Shown here in pieces: positions 1 to 11,590 of a stretch of DNA of 64,000 nt (positions within the stretch are counted from its first letter, which is position 1; every line of letters starts with the position of its first letter). Source of the stretch: Annona cherimola. Its lineage: Eukaryota > Streptophyta > Magnoliopsida > Magnoliales > Annonaceae. Under the pieces are notes generated by a model, which saw nothing but the letters and a program-made list of their open reading frames with translations, was not told the origin of the DNA and did not search any database. The DNA lies in assembly GCA_030490835.1 (NCBI GenBank), contig CM059975.1, positions 14,389,579 through 14,453,578 on the forward strand, read 5' to 3'. The position numbers were made by a program, and so were the translations under genes.

Positions 1-584
1 ATGGACGTCGGCCTCAAAAAGGGTGTATTGGTTAAACCAACTGGTGAGGTGCAACAAGCTTACATCTAAAATACAGACAAGGCAGACTCAAGCTCGAGTT
101 TATTCTCGAAAAACAAACAATCTATCCCAGAGATGTTCCTTAAATAGGTATGGTGGGGTCTTGATGGAAAGTTTAGCTTGCTAGATTACGCATATCAAAA
201 TCGAAGGCAGAAAATAGACAAACCAGCAGGCTTAGCTCGGTGGCTAGATATTAGATTTTCACAAGCCAAGCTTTAATACAGTGCAAAAGCAACCTCATCT
301 ACGCTAACCAAGCTCAAAACAAGCTCTACAGCCCAAATCGACTCGTTTTCAGCTCTATGCAGAACCTCTGTATGGGGACTGCAACGATTCCAGCGATAAT
401 AAAAAAGGAAACTAAAAAATGAACTCAAAACAGTTGAGATTCCGTCGTCTAATCCTGCAGGGCATGCTCAGCTGAACGCAAATTGGGAACCAAACAAGTA
501 CACCATTTTCCGTTCAATAACGAAGCTAAAGAACAGTTTCAGCAAACTGATGTGAAATATTAGGGGATTGAGTATGAGCTTCAC
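1..584. other. Probable first intron of the left-edge gene; no exon recognised
   Basis: AT-rich, stop-rich sequence on the minus-strand side of the donor at 585. A short open stretch on the minus strand near 1-75 could be an exon, but it has no recognisable similarity and no convincing pair of splice sites. Nothing else is seen. Confidence 0.4.
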
Positions 585-872
585 CTGTTCGATGGATGAG
601 CCTCCGCGAGGCCTGGCGGATGCGGAGAAAGACGCGAAGACCCCGCCCGCCATTCTAGCGAATTGGTCCAGAAACGAAGTCCCGAGCCCTAGGACGATGC
701 GACGGGGAACTGCCTTGCGTCTTCCGCTGCCCCTACCGCGGAAGCAGATGGCTGTTCTGGCGCCCTGGCAATGGAATTTGGTAGTTAGTGCTGTTGCTGC
801 TGTTGGAAATGCAGAGAGATGCGCTGGAATCGTCGATGTCTGCGGCGTCCTTATGGCGAGAAGACGAGACAT
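585..872 (-). CDS. First exon of a plastid-targeted protein, partial (rest lies left of the window)
   Basis: The exon encodes 96 residues from an ATG at 872 to a clean donor (CAG then GTGAAG) at 585, phase 0. The first ~55 residues are rich in Ser/Thr/Ala/Arg with few acidic residues, as in a chloroplast transit peptide. They are followed by an Arg-rich stretch and RRIVLGLGTSFLDQFARM, then a SASARPRGGSSIEQ tail. From memory this layout recalls plant plastid S-adenosylmethionine-dependent methyltransferase-like proteins whose early region reads SARPRGSVEEVL. That is a weak resemblance, not an assignment. No further exon could be placed in positions 1-584, so the gene probably continues beyond the left edge with a first intron of at least 580 bp. 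The longer open frame upstream of 872 is less likely coding because it crosses the inserted MITE. The plus-strand open frame over the same bases is its shadow. Confidence 0.55.
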
Positions 873-1075
873 GGAGAAGAAGCTCAGCGCTAGCAACTGG
901 TTTTGGCTCTGGTATAGAGACTGTACTGAGAATGAATGGGAAACGGTTCCCGCTCGCATTCGTCGCTTTTTATGGCCCTGCTCACTTCCAACGTCTGTTA
1001 TCGCTTTACCGCCATTTTCAGCTTCCTGTGTGGCTAACAATCGCATTACGACACAAATTAAGGGCCAGGATAAAA

Positions 1076-1477
1076 GAGGGGTGATTCTATTAGCCCGGGC
1101 TAAGTAAATGGCCCACTTAGTCCACCTCAAAAAACTTATTTACAATAATTTTTTTTTACTTTTTTTTTCATGTACTTGTTTATCTAAGTGTATTTAACAT
1201 ATAGACCAAGTTTTACCATTTTTGAATATATTTATCTATTTTTTTGAGATTTTCAAACATCTATGTGTATATATGCATTTAAAATACTTTTATTTTCAAA
1301 AATCTAAAAAAAAATATATGCACATTTCCAAAAATGGTAAAACTTGGTCTATATGTTAAATACACTTAGATAAACAAGTGTATAAAGAAAAAAACAAAAA
1401 AAAGTTGTTTTAAATATGTTTTTTGAGGTGGGCTAAGTAGGCCATTTACTTAGCCCGGACTAATAGAATCACTCCTC
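1076..1477. mobile_element. Mutator-type MITE (foldback), 402 bp, with 9-bp target duplication
   Basis: The two halves are inverted repeats of each other over almost their whole length. The ends read GAGGGGTGATTCTATTAG and, inverted, GAGGAGTGATTCTATTAG. The element is flanked by a perfect 9-bp direct repeat AGGATAAAA at 1067-1075 and 1478-1486, the size expected for Mutator-superfamily insertion. It has no coding capacity. It lies about 200 bp upstream of the ATG of the left-edge gene, so it is in that gene's promoter or 5' leader. A sister copy with its own 9-bp duplication is at 48492-48908. Confidence 0.88.
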
Positions 1478-1580
1478 AGGATAAAATGGGAACATCTTCA
1501 GTTCTTTACACCTTTGAAAATGCTTATCAATTCGTTTGCGAAACTTGCTAATTTAATTCCTCTGAGGCAACCGGCCAATC

Positions 1581-1599
1581 CCACGTAATAATTACGTGG
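1581..1599. promoter_or_regulatory. ACGT-core palindrome next to a CCAAT box
   Basis: CCACGTAAT and its exact inverted copy ATTACGTGG are separated by one base, giving two ACGT cores as bound by plant bZIP factors. GGCCAATC lies immediately to the left. Without the MITE it would sit about 300 bp upstream of the left-edge gene's ATG, so it is a plausible promoter element. Binding is inferred from the motif only. Confidence 0.45.
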
Positions 1600-2230
1600 C
1601 TAACGCTTACCCGTGGGCAGCCTGTATGGAGTGAACTTGCGGCCACGCAAATAAGAACCTTGCGACGCTTAATTGAATGCATTACAGATCAAATCCATGG
1701 GGTCGGCGAGAGTCGGACTGAGCTTTGCAAGCGGCACCCCCGCCCAACCGACATAGCCGCTGGTTAATAAAAGAAATGCTAGTAGAGATACGAATAAATA
1801 TATGATATATTGTATATATACTTAAGTTATAATTTTTATTTTTTTATTTTTCTTAATAAACTGGTTTTTCTAAAACAGTAAAACTTTTTGACAAGTTTTT
1901 ATAATATGATACTTCTTTATTAATTGAACCTTGACCGAAAAGTGGGAAGGGCATGTGTATGGTTTTCTTCTGTGGGTATTCATATATTACATCTCAATCG
2001 GTATTATAACAAAGTTCAAGGAAATTCTTACAATATCCAAACATCATGCTACAATAAAATAATCAATATTTTAATTTTTCCATGCTATGCTTAATCTCTC
2101 CAACCAGTGGACACTCCCACAGAAATATTTGGGGAGACTTGATGTTACTATTGAACAATTTCTCAACACATATTGCTGTTGCCAAAACTCGAACCATCAT
2201 CGCCACTTCGACGGGGAAAGACGGCTGGCA
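1600..2230. other. Intergenic; possible diverged SINE 3' half near 1950-2050
   Basis: No gene is seen. The stretch around 1951-2050 shares the order of short motifs (a GTATGG-T-run start, ACAT..ATCTCAA, then ATTCTTACAA) with the 3' half of the SINE at 2248-2528. It may be an older copy of the same family. A GC-richer part at 1560-1760 has no recognisable coding pattern. Confidence 0.3.
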
Positions 2231-2247
2231 GCATATGTATGGGTTTT

Positions 2248-2528
2248 TTTTTATTGGTATATAATTACATATATCTCAACACATTTATATAGTGAAGATC
2301 AGAGACATTCTTACAAATCTGGGAACACACATAACATCCCAAAGATATCTGGATACACAGCTCCACGAAAAAATTTGAAAGACACAGCTTCCAACAGCCA
2401 ACCGAGAGACCACCTGCTCCCACACCTATTTTATGGGCCGAAATCCCAAATGGGATTCGAACCCACACCGACCGCGCAACGCCATCTTGCGCCGCTGTCG
2501 ATGACCAACCGAGCTAGCCTCGGTTGGT
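2248..2528 (-). mobile_element. tRNA-derived SINE, 281 bp, with perfect 17-bp target duplication
   Basis: On the minus strand a polymerase III A-box-like TAGCTCGGTTGG is followed about 50 bp later by a canonical B box GGTTCGAATCC. A tRNA-unrelated body and an A-rich 3' tail (the T-run at the low-coordinate end) come next. Flanks carry the identical 17-mer GCATATGTATGGGTTTT at 2231-2247 and 2529-2545. The long variable duplication with a T/A-rich nick site is the signature of LINE-driven retroposition. The perfect duplication suggests a fairly recent insertion. Confidence 0.9.
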
Positions 2529-2689
2529 GCATATGTATGGGTTTTAAATGTGCCCACCTGAGCCCTATGAAATATTAACGTTGATCATCCATCCATGGCA
2601 TCAAGTTCCATGCATGCATCAGCACTCAAGTAAAGTTGTAGATACTAGCCAGCAAAATTTCAAATTCGAAAACCCAATGACATGACCAA

Positions 2690-3000
2690 TTTTCTCATGC
2701 ACCCTTACCAAATGAAAGTTTTTGCAAAAAAAAATGAGAGTTTTCACAAAAAAATGTGTTTAATTCATATACGAAGTTTTGCTATTTTATAATTCTTTTA
2801 TATATTTAGTTTTTATTTTTGAAAATTATCAATTTTAGGGGCATATAGGTTATTTTTCACCACTTGAAAATTTTGATTTTTAAAAATAAAAATTTAAAAG
2901 TGTTATAAAATAACAAAACTCGATATATAAATTAAATACACTTAAGAAAACATTTTTAAGAAGAAAAAATCAAAAAATAAAATAAAAATAGAATAGAAAA
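2690..3000. repeat. Foldback (inverted-repeat) element
   Basis: AT-rich arms around 2755-2830 and 2900-2960 are inverted copies of each other (for example GTTTTGCTATTTTATAA and its complement TTATAAAATAACAAAAC). The phrase about a TTTAATTCATATAC-type stretch recurs at both ends. It resembles the other foldbacks at 9080, 16836, 26310, 51290 and 62530. The outer limits are approximate and no target duplication was identified. Confidence 0.55.
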
Positions 3001-3282
3001 TGAATATTGTAACTTAAACATATATACAATATATTGTATATAATTGCCTCATATTCAGAATATATGAAAAATAGTCAATCCTCCTCCCGTCCCATCCTTG
3101 CTTTGAGGAGACCTTATGCTGCCTTGAATTTTGATCTGCATAAGATACAACCATTCTATCCAACAGCATAACTAATACTTTCATAATGTCTATTTCTACA
3201 ACTGGAACAACAATAATATTTACTTTAATTTATGGGTATTATCTCTAATTAATGATCATATTGCTTACTTGATGAGTTATTA

Positions 3283-4305
3283 ATAAAGGTACAATTGGAT
3301 TAGGTTGGGCAAGCTGAACCCTAACTTTAATCTTAACTCATGTACAAAAATTTAACCCTAATCAATTTATAAGACATTTATTTTACCAAATTATCAAGCT
3401 ATTAATGGATTGCCTATGTGAGTTATATACGAGTTGACACAACATGATTTCTTAACCAATTACATGAAATAAAATAAACAATGCACCTCAATAGGAAAAA
3501 AATCCTAATAGCTTAAAAACAAATTTGATAAGCATAACAAATAATGTGTACTTAGTTCAAATCTCAACATTGAATAATGGATACTTAACAACAATATTTT
3601 TTTGTAGTTTTGGATAGAATAATATGGAAAGTACAGCGGGTTATATAGGTTTATAATTGGATTAACGAATCGGTCATGGTTAGCTTGTAATCCATTTATT
3701 TAACTAAAAGGATTGGTGGGTTAATGAAAAAAAGTCCAATCCTAACATGTTACTAAAAGGGTTGTACAGGTAAGTAAACACGGATCTAATTGCGCCTTTA
3801 ATTTAAAAGAGTGTAACATGAATCTAGTAGGTTTAGTTCAAGATTGAACCTACTTTTATCTTATTTTTAAATACTTCTACGTACTCTATTTTTAAAGATG
3901 GATTTAGTTCCGATTCTGGATCTAGTTCCCAATTAGATCTTTATGTTAATCTTCATACTATATTTAAAAACCATAATTCTAATATAAATTTTACTTCAAA
4001 ATTATAATTTATATGATAATGATATAATCTTAAAATACATTTGTTAGATATATTAAATAATAATAAATTAATTAAAAAGTTTCTATATTTTAAGAAATAC
4101 AATATGTTCCATGAAAGAGACGTTGAATATATATTAATAATTTAGGTCAATTTCGAATATCCATATCTTGGAAATTATCCTACCTTAATTATATTAGATT
4201 TTGTATTTAAAACCTACTCTATCTTATGGGTAAATAAAATAAAAACATATCCTCCTTTTTAGGATATCCAATTAATCAACTTACGAATAAACTACCCGAA
4301 TTGCA
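3283..4305. mobile_element. Probable hAT-type non-autonomous relic
   Basis: The right end reads AATTGCACCCCTA, a typical hAT terminus. The left end has a decayed counterpart (TAAAGGTACAATTGG). The flanks are only weakly similar (ATGAGTTA versus CTTAGTTA), so the duplication is uncertain. The interior has hAT-MITE-like CAACCC/GGGTTGG-type repeats and no coding potential. Confidence 0.4.
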
Positions 4306-4729
4306 CCCCTACTTAGTTATCTCTCTCACAATCTATTTGGCCATTGCCCTTTTATTTACAGGGTATTATCGAATGCAATTGCTTCTTTTAATTTTTAAAA
4401 AAATCATTTATTATTTATTAATAGGTATTTCTTTATGCTATCACAAGTTACTCAAAACTTGTATGCATTACTGTTCCCAACAAAAAAAAACTTGTACGCA
4501 TTACAAAAAGAAGTGCTCAAATGAAGGAAATGAATTTGAAAATTCGAAATATTTATGGGGAGGAAAGTGCAAACTCCCCCGAATTTATGGTGGTAAAATC
4601 TTAAAATTAAACAGTTCGAGGGGGCGATATGCAAAACGTTTTGAGGGTGGCGATCAGCCCGGTGGGTTGCTACCCTCAGTTCACCGAGCCTTTCAGCTCC
4701 CTGCCATCGAGAAAGCTGAAACGAAGCTT

Positions 4730-7722
4730 ATGGACATCGCCGGCAAGGTTTGGAGTCTACTGGGAAAGAAGGATAATCTTATCCACGTATTCCTGGCAGC
4801 CTCCTTCGTCGCTCTTGGCATCAGATCCGTCGGTCAGCAGAATGAAATTGAAGCTCTCCAATCAGAGAAAGACGCCCTCCAGGCCATCAACAAGGCCATG
4901 AAGAAGGTCATGTGGGATTGGAAGCAGCAGCTGTTTCGGGAGGCCGCTGAGAACGCTGCTGCTCCCGTTGCCCTTTCCACGCTCCAAGCCATCTACGGCG
5001 ATAGCCCCTCCGTCAAGCAGCAGCAGCCACAGCAGCCAGGTATGTGCGGGATTCAACTGTTGACCATTTGATTCCAATCTCATGATTACCCATGTTTTTC
5101 TGTTTGATTCACGCTTTTGGGGGAAATTTTCTGTATTTTGGCCTACTCGATGGGGAAAAGAACTTTTTTTCTTCATACGAACTTCACTTTGCAGGACAGA
5201 TTTGCTGCCAGAATTTAAGGCATTTGGCTCTTTCAACTGCATAAATTTTCTACTTTGCGTGTGTGGGCCCTTCTCCCCTAGCTTTTTTTCTATCGAGTAT
5301 TTGGTGATTATTTAATGAAATCCAGTTAAACTAATGTGAAAATGTGTTAGTTTCATCTAGGAAATGTAGCGGGTATCTTGCTATCGATTTTCAATCACTA
5401 GATGAAGGTCAGGAATGAATTGGTACTAACTTTTGGAGGAAAGATTTTGATTCCGAAGTCATCCATAATCAAAAATTAGATCTTTTCTTGTTATGCAATT
5501 AATGCCAGTTGAATATTTTGTATTCAGTATCGACTTTGAGGCAAGGATGAGTTCCAATTTTCGTTCAATTGTCTTGGTAGTTACTCTATAATGATTTCTT
5601 CTTTTTTGACTTTTGTTGTGATTTGTTTCCTCTGTGATACTAAACTCAGATGAGGCACTTGATGTAGCAACTCCTGATTTGCCAAATTCCATGTTCTTAA
5701 ACTTTTCTTGGGTTATTCTCATGCAAATTTTGGTAATTATCAACTAATCCTTTGCATGGGAAAATAATTGTTGGAGAGCTCATCAACTAAAATTCTGTTG
5801 AAAGGATTGCAGAAAAATATTTGTTAGTAATTAAGTCTGAATGGGCATAAAAGATGGCTTTTATTGCATCTAATTGTGATTCCATCACTTTTTTCAAGTT
5901 ATGCCTCCTGCATATCGGCTTATAGAATGTGGAAAAGGTACCATGGAGGAAATTGTTCATATCTTTTCAAGAAGCATGCTTTGCTTTCGTATTTCCTTGG
6001 TTTGATACCATGGCTGATTTTGCTCTGGTGATGTTCTCCCAAAAGGCATTACGAAACCGCTTTAAGGATTGTTTACTTTCAAGAACCATTCCTGCTCACA
6101 CGGTATATTCAATTCTGAGGTGGGAGGTTAGCATGCAGTCTGAGAGAAATGAACAAACTATTGTTCACTCCCAAACGGATCTGACTATTTTAACCCTAGA
6201 ATTTTGTAGCCAGATGCTGATAATAATGGGTTGTGGGTAGGGGTGTTAACGGATCGGGTTGAACGGGTTGGAGCCTAATCGTAAACCTAACCCATTTAAT
6301 ATATCTCAACCCTAATCCGTTTATTAACCCATTTAAAAAGCTTCAACCCTAACCCATTTACAACCCATTTAATAAACGGGTTAACGGGTTGTGTTTGTTA
6401 CTAATTTTCATGCTAAATTTTTTTAATAAAGTCTGTAAATTTAAATAAATTAAATAATTCGAAACTAACATACCTGAATTTAATTTATTTTGGCTTGAAA
6501 ACATCAGCTTCAATCTCAAGTCATCTCTTTAATGTCAATTCTTGTTATAAATATTACATATATATATTATAATATATTATATTAAATGAGTTATACAGGT
6601 TGAACGGTTAAATAAACGGGTTGGACGGGTTGACGGGTTGCGAAGCCTCAACCCTAATCCGTTTATTTAATTAAATGGTTGACCGGGTTGGCGGATCATA
6701 ACCCATTTATTCAAAAATCCCAACCCAAACCCATTTATTAACGGGTTGAACGAGCGGGTTAACGAGTTAACCCTGACCATTAACACCCCTAGTTGTGGGC
6801 TATACAAACACAAATGTATGCTAGTGTGCAGCTGTCCTACGGCTTCTGTCCTAGCCTAACATGCCTGATCACAAATGTCATAAATATTATCAGCAATCCC
6901 TCGATCCATTAATTAGAATCATATTCTTGCCTCAATGAAGGGCATTATGAAGCATGATGGTAAAGCCTACTGTTTCATCAAGTTATCATAGATTGTCTAC
7001 ATACTTCTAAATATCTTTGAATTTTTATGTGTAATTGCCTCTCATGCCTATATGGCATTCCCACTGGTTGTACTTGTACATCTTGTTTGACCTGTCATTG
7101 GTGTGGATTGCATGTGCCAATTTTACATTTTGAGACAAGGAAGCATCTCTGTTAGTCCTGTCCTTTAGTGGGAGGACTTGTGCCTTTTGAAAATTTCACC
7201 GCCAATTTTCCCACTCTCTCAGTCAACATTATTTGTTGTGCTCACAAATTGTCATTCCTCTCTTTAGAAGCACTCATTCCCTTCCGCATTAAGTTTGGGT
7301 TTTTCCTTTTTGATAAAAGGATTTTAGATAGCCCTGTAGTTTGCGTAACAAAGGATATGGAAGGGAAGAACAAGTTCTCAGAATCAAACAATCCTCTCTC
7401 AATGGCAACTTTGCAAGTTTTCTCGATTTGCGTGTGTTTCTATGAGAGCTCATCCTTGACAAATGGGCCCCCTCTTAGACTATGTTCTAGAGCCAGAGCT
7501 TCATATCTTTTGAGTCTCATTCTATGCTGATGATGGTTCCTCCAATTAAGCTCCCTGCTTCCACACTTATCTCCCATGCATCATGTATTCTTTTAGCTGG
7601 ACGACTTATATTATTACACCTAAAAGTTGGTTCAGATGAGGCATTTGCCTAATTTCTTTCCCTTTTTTGGTTTATCAGAAGAAACTGCCGCCGCAGATTC
7701 AAAATCAAAATTTGTAGTTTGA
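4730..7722 (+). CDS. Small single-pass membrane protein with coiled coil, unknown function (2 exons)
   Basis: Exon 1 runs 4730-5039 (donor CAG then GTATGT); exon 2 runs 7679-7722 after TTTATCAG. Together they give 117 residues with the frame kept across the junction. The start ATGGACATC is the first ATG of the conserved-looking part; upstream ATGs in the same frame lie in AT-rich DNA. Residues ~16-35 (NLIHVFLAASFVALGIRSV) form one hydrophobic helix. Residues ~36-70 are a charged heptad-like helix (EIEALQSEKDALQAINKAM). A Gln/Pro-rich linker and a short tail ending DSKSKFVV follow. The layout suggests an anchored protein with a short N-terminal side and a coiled coil on the other side of the membrane. 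I do not recognise the family by name. The 2.6-kb intron contains a hAT element. The tiny second exon is supported by frame and acceptor only. Confidence 0.68.
6238..6791. mobile_element. Non-autonomous hAT element, 554 bp, perfect 8-bp target duplication
   Basis: The ends are TAGGGGTGTTAA and its inverted form TTAACACCCCTA. The flanks are the identical 8-mers GTTGTGGG at 6230-6237 and 6792-6799. The left ~300 bp is nearly identical to the left end of the 4.15-kb element at 21966-26119, and the right ~230 bp matches that element's right end. It is therefore an internal-deletion derivative with the transposase removed. Many copies of AACGGGTT/AACCCGTT lie near both ends and may be transposase-binding repeats. 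It sits in the intron of the small membrane protein gene. Confidence 0.93.
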
Positions 7723-9929
7723 AGTTAATCTGTCAGTTATTTCATCAGAGATGACCTTTGGAAAGTGACATTGTTCAAGAGGTTACCGTTGCAGCAGTCT
7801 TCAAAAGCCATGGAACAGGCTCGGCAGACTGAAGACCTTCCTTGGTGCTTTCATCCTCCATTTCAGCCGATAATACCAGTCTGTGGTGGAAGGTTTTAGA
7901 CAAACAACAAATCAAAAAAAAAGAAAAAGAAAAAGAAAAACGAAGGTTTTGATGATATCAAACCATCGAATGAATAGGTCCCATCATTCGAACCAGATTT
8001 TGTTGAAAACATGATTAGACACATCCCTGTAGCTGTGTTTTTGTGTGTTGGTAAACAAGTACCTTCTTTCTCTTGCATGGTTAATCTGATAGATATATTG
8101 TTATCTATTAATACAACCTGAATCAAGCACAGGTTAAAAATGATTCTCAGGCCTGAATAATAAAAAAAAAATCTCAGGCCTTAATGCAGAAAGCTTGAGC
8201 ATAGACAAGCAGCCTCGCAAGGTTTTTCAGAGTGGCAGCATAGCTTTTCTTAAGGACAGCCTACGTGAAATCATATTTTATCGTCCACCGTGCAACATTG
8301 TCATCATTACAAATTAAACAAGATACTGATTAGTTACTGTTGTAATTGCTGCTTTTCCATCATTACTTTTTTGTCTTCCGCTGTATCTCTTTATCCTTTG
8401 CTACACCATATTCATCAGGGTAGTCAGTCCGAAATTCCACCTTTTTAGTACTGCTACTAACGTCAATGATGCTCTAATTTCTGCAACTGATTCACATGTA
8501 CGAATGGTTAATTGATACATACGATCAAAACAGATATCTCACATACCATTGGAACTTTAGGAAAAAAAAAAATATTTCTTATATCCATTTAGATGGACGG
8601 ACGAACGTATGGTCTAAATTTACCTTCTCCAACCTGAGATTGAGGAGCAAAAGAACAAACGACAAGGATAGGCGATCAGCATCCAGTGCACCAGACCAGC
8701 GCCTCGCTTCCCCTCTCCGTGTCTGCACTCTGCAGTCGTGTTGCCCTTGCCCAATCCTAGTTTCGGAGAAGAAAGTTGTGATGATTTTATTTTCTATTTT
8801 CTCAAAAAAGAAACACTATTAATTTCACTATGATTCAGTTCCAGAAGACTCATAAATTATAAAGATGGGTGGAGTGTGGTATTTTCTTAATTAATTAATT
8901 AATTTTTGTTGAAGCAAGGAGTGTGGTATTTTTATTCAACATTCATAGCAGCATGCTGACGAAAGTCTAGCTGATGTTTATGGGATAGGGGTAGTGTGAA
9001 TAGATAGGATTGGGTAATCGCATGAAAAATATACGAAAATGATTGAATGACATGGGTAAAAATGAAATAAGTAGGATAGTTTGTTTGGGGCTTGATAATT
9101 TTAGACTGCTATAAAAGGCATATTCTTTTCATTTTTCAAAATTTTTTTAAATTATTAATCCAGATGTATTTAATCAATAAACTAAATTTTACATTTTCGG
9201 AGATGTATATATATATTTATTTTGGATTTTTAAATACAGAGTATTTTAATCATTTTAAATTGCTAAAATATGATAACCTCCAAAAGTTGTGAAATTTATT
9301 TTGAAGATTAAATAATCTGGATTAAGAATGTTATAAAAAAAATTGAAAATAATTTAAAAAAATATGTTTTTTGGTCGGGGCTCTGCTTTTTCCTTCCCAT
9401 CTACATCACTCCATTTTCTTTCTTTTTTTTTCATTTACCAAACAGCGATGTTATTGGGCCTGCTTACCCAGACTTTTATTTTTTTATTTTTTAATTATTT
9501 TTATGATGTTACCCACATAATGATCAAGCAACTAACTCAAGCGTATTCCGAAGGAGGAATAAACGAGGCAAATAGTTAAACCCATCTTCAAAGTTTCAAA
9601 CCCCTCCACTTTGCCCTACCGCTGACCATAAGAAACAGAAATCAGAGCTTCCCATCAAAACAATTAATATCGTTGGCAGCTTCGCGTCGATAAAAAGTCA
9701 TTAATGCGGATAGTAATGTTCGCAGCTTCGCTTTAATTTTTACTGTCGGAAAAGAACTAATTAATTTAAATGACACTTAAATATAAAATATAATAATCTC
9801 GGGATTACTTTGTGAAACCTCTCTTTTATGTAAATCCTTCCATATTTCATTAATTAGTGGAAAATCTATTCCATTTATTGTATCTAATATCATTTATAGT
9901 ATGTTGAAAATCCTTTCACTTGTCTAATA
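7723..9929. other. 3' untranslated region then intergenic DNA
   Basis: The first few hundred bases are probably the 3' UTR of the preceding gene. An A/T-rich foldback-like repeat occupies about 9080-9372, with a left phrase ATTTAATCAATAAACTAAATT and partial inverted matches further right. A GC-richer patch at 8640-8760 shows no coding pattern. No gene is seen. Confidence 0.4.
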
Positions 9930-10400
9930 TTATCCTGCATGGGCCCCATTTATAAATGTGTAAAATTAACGCAATAAAATAATTTAATATTATATATCAA
10001 TTTTAAAGTTATATTTTCAATATCTAAACTGTCTAAAATATCATTTCTATGTGGATAAATAATTTTATAAAATATTATTATATTTTAATATATGTGTGAA
10101 TGAATCTAAACAATTTTTTTCCAAATTAGGCTTGAATCTACCAAGTTTTTAGTAAATGAGGCCTATGCACATATTTGATTTAAATGGAACTTACTCTCTT
10201 AACTAAACAAATAATGTTAAATACAAAAAATAGATTTTACTCTTCATCAAATATCAAAAATTTAAAATTTAAAAGAATTATATGAAACTGCTTTTATGCA
10301 ATTGATTACATAGAAGTGGAACCGATGTATATTCAATTATAAATTATGAAAAAACATATATATTAGAAGGTAATGTTACTTTATATATCATTTATTTACA
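9930..10400. repeat. Dispersed AT-rich repeat, copy 1 of 3
   Basis: The phrase AACGCAATAAAATAATTTAA followed by TTTAAAGTTATATTTTCAA recurs, diverged, near 20040-20110 (same strand) and on the opposite strand near 29085-29160. It also shares TGGGCCCCA with the third copy. The shared order of motifs over several hundred bases indicates one transposon family of unknown class. Limits are approximate. Confidence 0.45.
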
Positions 10401-10439
10401 CGAGAATTAATGTATAGTGATTCAGATATTGAATGTATA

Positions 10440-10914
10440 TTAAATTTCATCCCACTCGCGGCTCTCCTATCCCGCCCAGGCCTAGCCGTGCATGGTGTTC
10501 TGCGGCCGAGTACCCAACCATTTTCAAATCTCGTGAAATGGGAGGCTTGGAGCAGCACGCCGCACGCGTTCTGCACTTCTGCCGTGTATTCGCAACTCGC
10601 AAGTGATTAGAGAGGGAACTCAGGGAAGGAGAGCGTAGAGCCTGGAGAGATTTGGAAGTGAAGGAAATTGAGAAGGAGTGAGGATCAAAGGCCTTTTGCC
10701 TTTGCAGCCAGTGGCGTCACCTTCGTCTCTCTCCGCCGTTCAGAGCGTTGTATTTTCAATCGATCCCCGGCGTCACCCCCTCAAATCCCACACAGGCACA
10801 CTGCGCACAACCCTTAAGCCTCAATCTCTCATTTCCTTTCCCGCGCAGCGGCACTAGCACAGGCGCACAACGCTTCCCGTCGCCATGCCTGTCGACTCGA
10901 CTATCGTCCCCCAG
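10440..10914 (+). pseudogene. Orphan promoter/leader with a 10-codon first exon
   Basis: A GC-rich leader-like stretch is followed by ATG at 10885 in a good context (CGCCATGCC), ten codons (MPVDSTIVPQ) and a consensus donor CAG-GTATGT at 10915. No matching downstream exon can be found within 3 kb, where the DNA is AT-rich and filled with transposon copies. It may be the 5' end of a gene whose body was lost, a fragment carried by a transposon, or the first exon of a gene with an unseen distant second exon. Confidence 0.3.
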
Positions 10915-10967
10915 GTATGTTAAATTCGAGTTATTTAATTTATTTAATTTTATAGATTTTGTCGAAG

Positions 10968-11149
10968 GTTTTTAGCATTAAATTAGTAATAAACACAACC
11001 CGTTAACCCGTTTATTAAATGAGTTGTAAACGGGTTATGGTTGAAGTTTTTTAAATAGATTAATAAACGGATGAGGGTTGAGATATATTAAATGAGTTAG
11101 GATTAGGATTAGGCTCCAACTCATTCAACCCAATCCGTTAACACCCCTA
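10968..11149 (-). mobile_element. Truncated end of the TAGGGGTG hAT family
   Basis: In reverse orientation this carries the same terminal 180 bp as the left ends at 6238 and 21966, from the terminus CACCCCTA at 11142-11149 inward to the GTGTTT..ACTAATTT..ATGCTAAA motif. The other end is missing, so it is a solo terminal fragment. It lies 53 bp after the orphan donor at 10915. Confidence 0.75.
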
Positions 11150-11150
11150 G

Positions 11151-11590
11151 TTGGTGTGTTTGGGATGTTATAGAACTTTTATACAAGGTTTCCATCATCT
11201 CAACGAAAATTTTTCAAGAATTTAATTTTAATTTTATTTTAAAAAGCTAATCGCACATATAATTTAGAATATGATTCTAACCGTTCATAATGAAATTTTA
11301 AAAATTCAATTGTTAGTGTGACCTTAAATAAGTAAAAACCATAAAATTTATATATTTAGCAAATAAAAATTAATATACAATACTTTATCAAAACAAAATA
11401 TGAGTAATGATGAGGTGTAAAGAAAATAAAATTAAAATAAATAAATTAGTTGTGTACAAATGATTAAAAAGTAAGGTAATTATATAGAAATATGTAAAGA
11501 AATAATTAAAAAATAGGATAACTATAAAAAGTAAAAAGTTTTAAATTGAAAAATTTTAGCTTGATATTTTTTACTATTTGTCAAACACAT
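11151..11590. mobile_element. PIF/Harbinger-like (Tourist-type) MITE, long copy
   Basis: It begins near TTGGTGTGTTTGGGATG and ends near TTTGTCAAACACATC, the inverted terminal motif of the TGTGTTTGG family. It contains the family's TGAGTAATGATGAGG and TTGTGTACAAATGATTAAAAA body motifs. It directly abuts the truncated hAT end. Confidence 0.55.

Noticed and set aside
568..1107. Plus-strand open frame of 179 codons
   Set aside because: It is antisense to the better-supported plastid first exon, runs into the MITE and has no recognisable domain.
2400..2540. Possible functional tRNA gene
   Set aside because: A and B boxes are present, but the acceptor stem does not fold, and the 17-bp duplication and A tail show it is a SINE.
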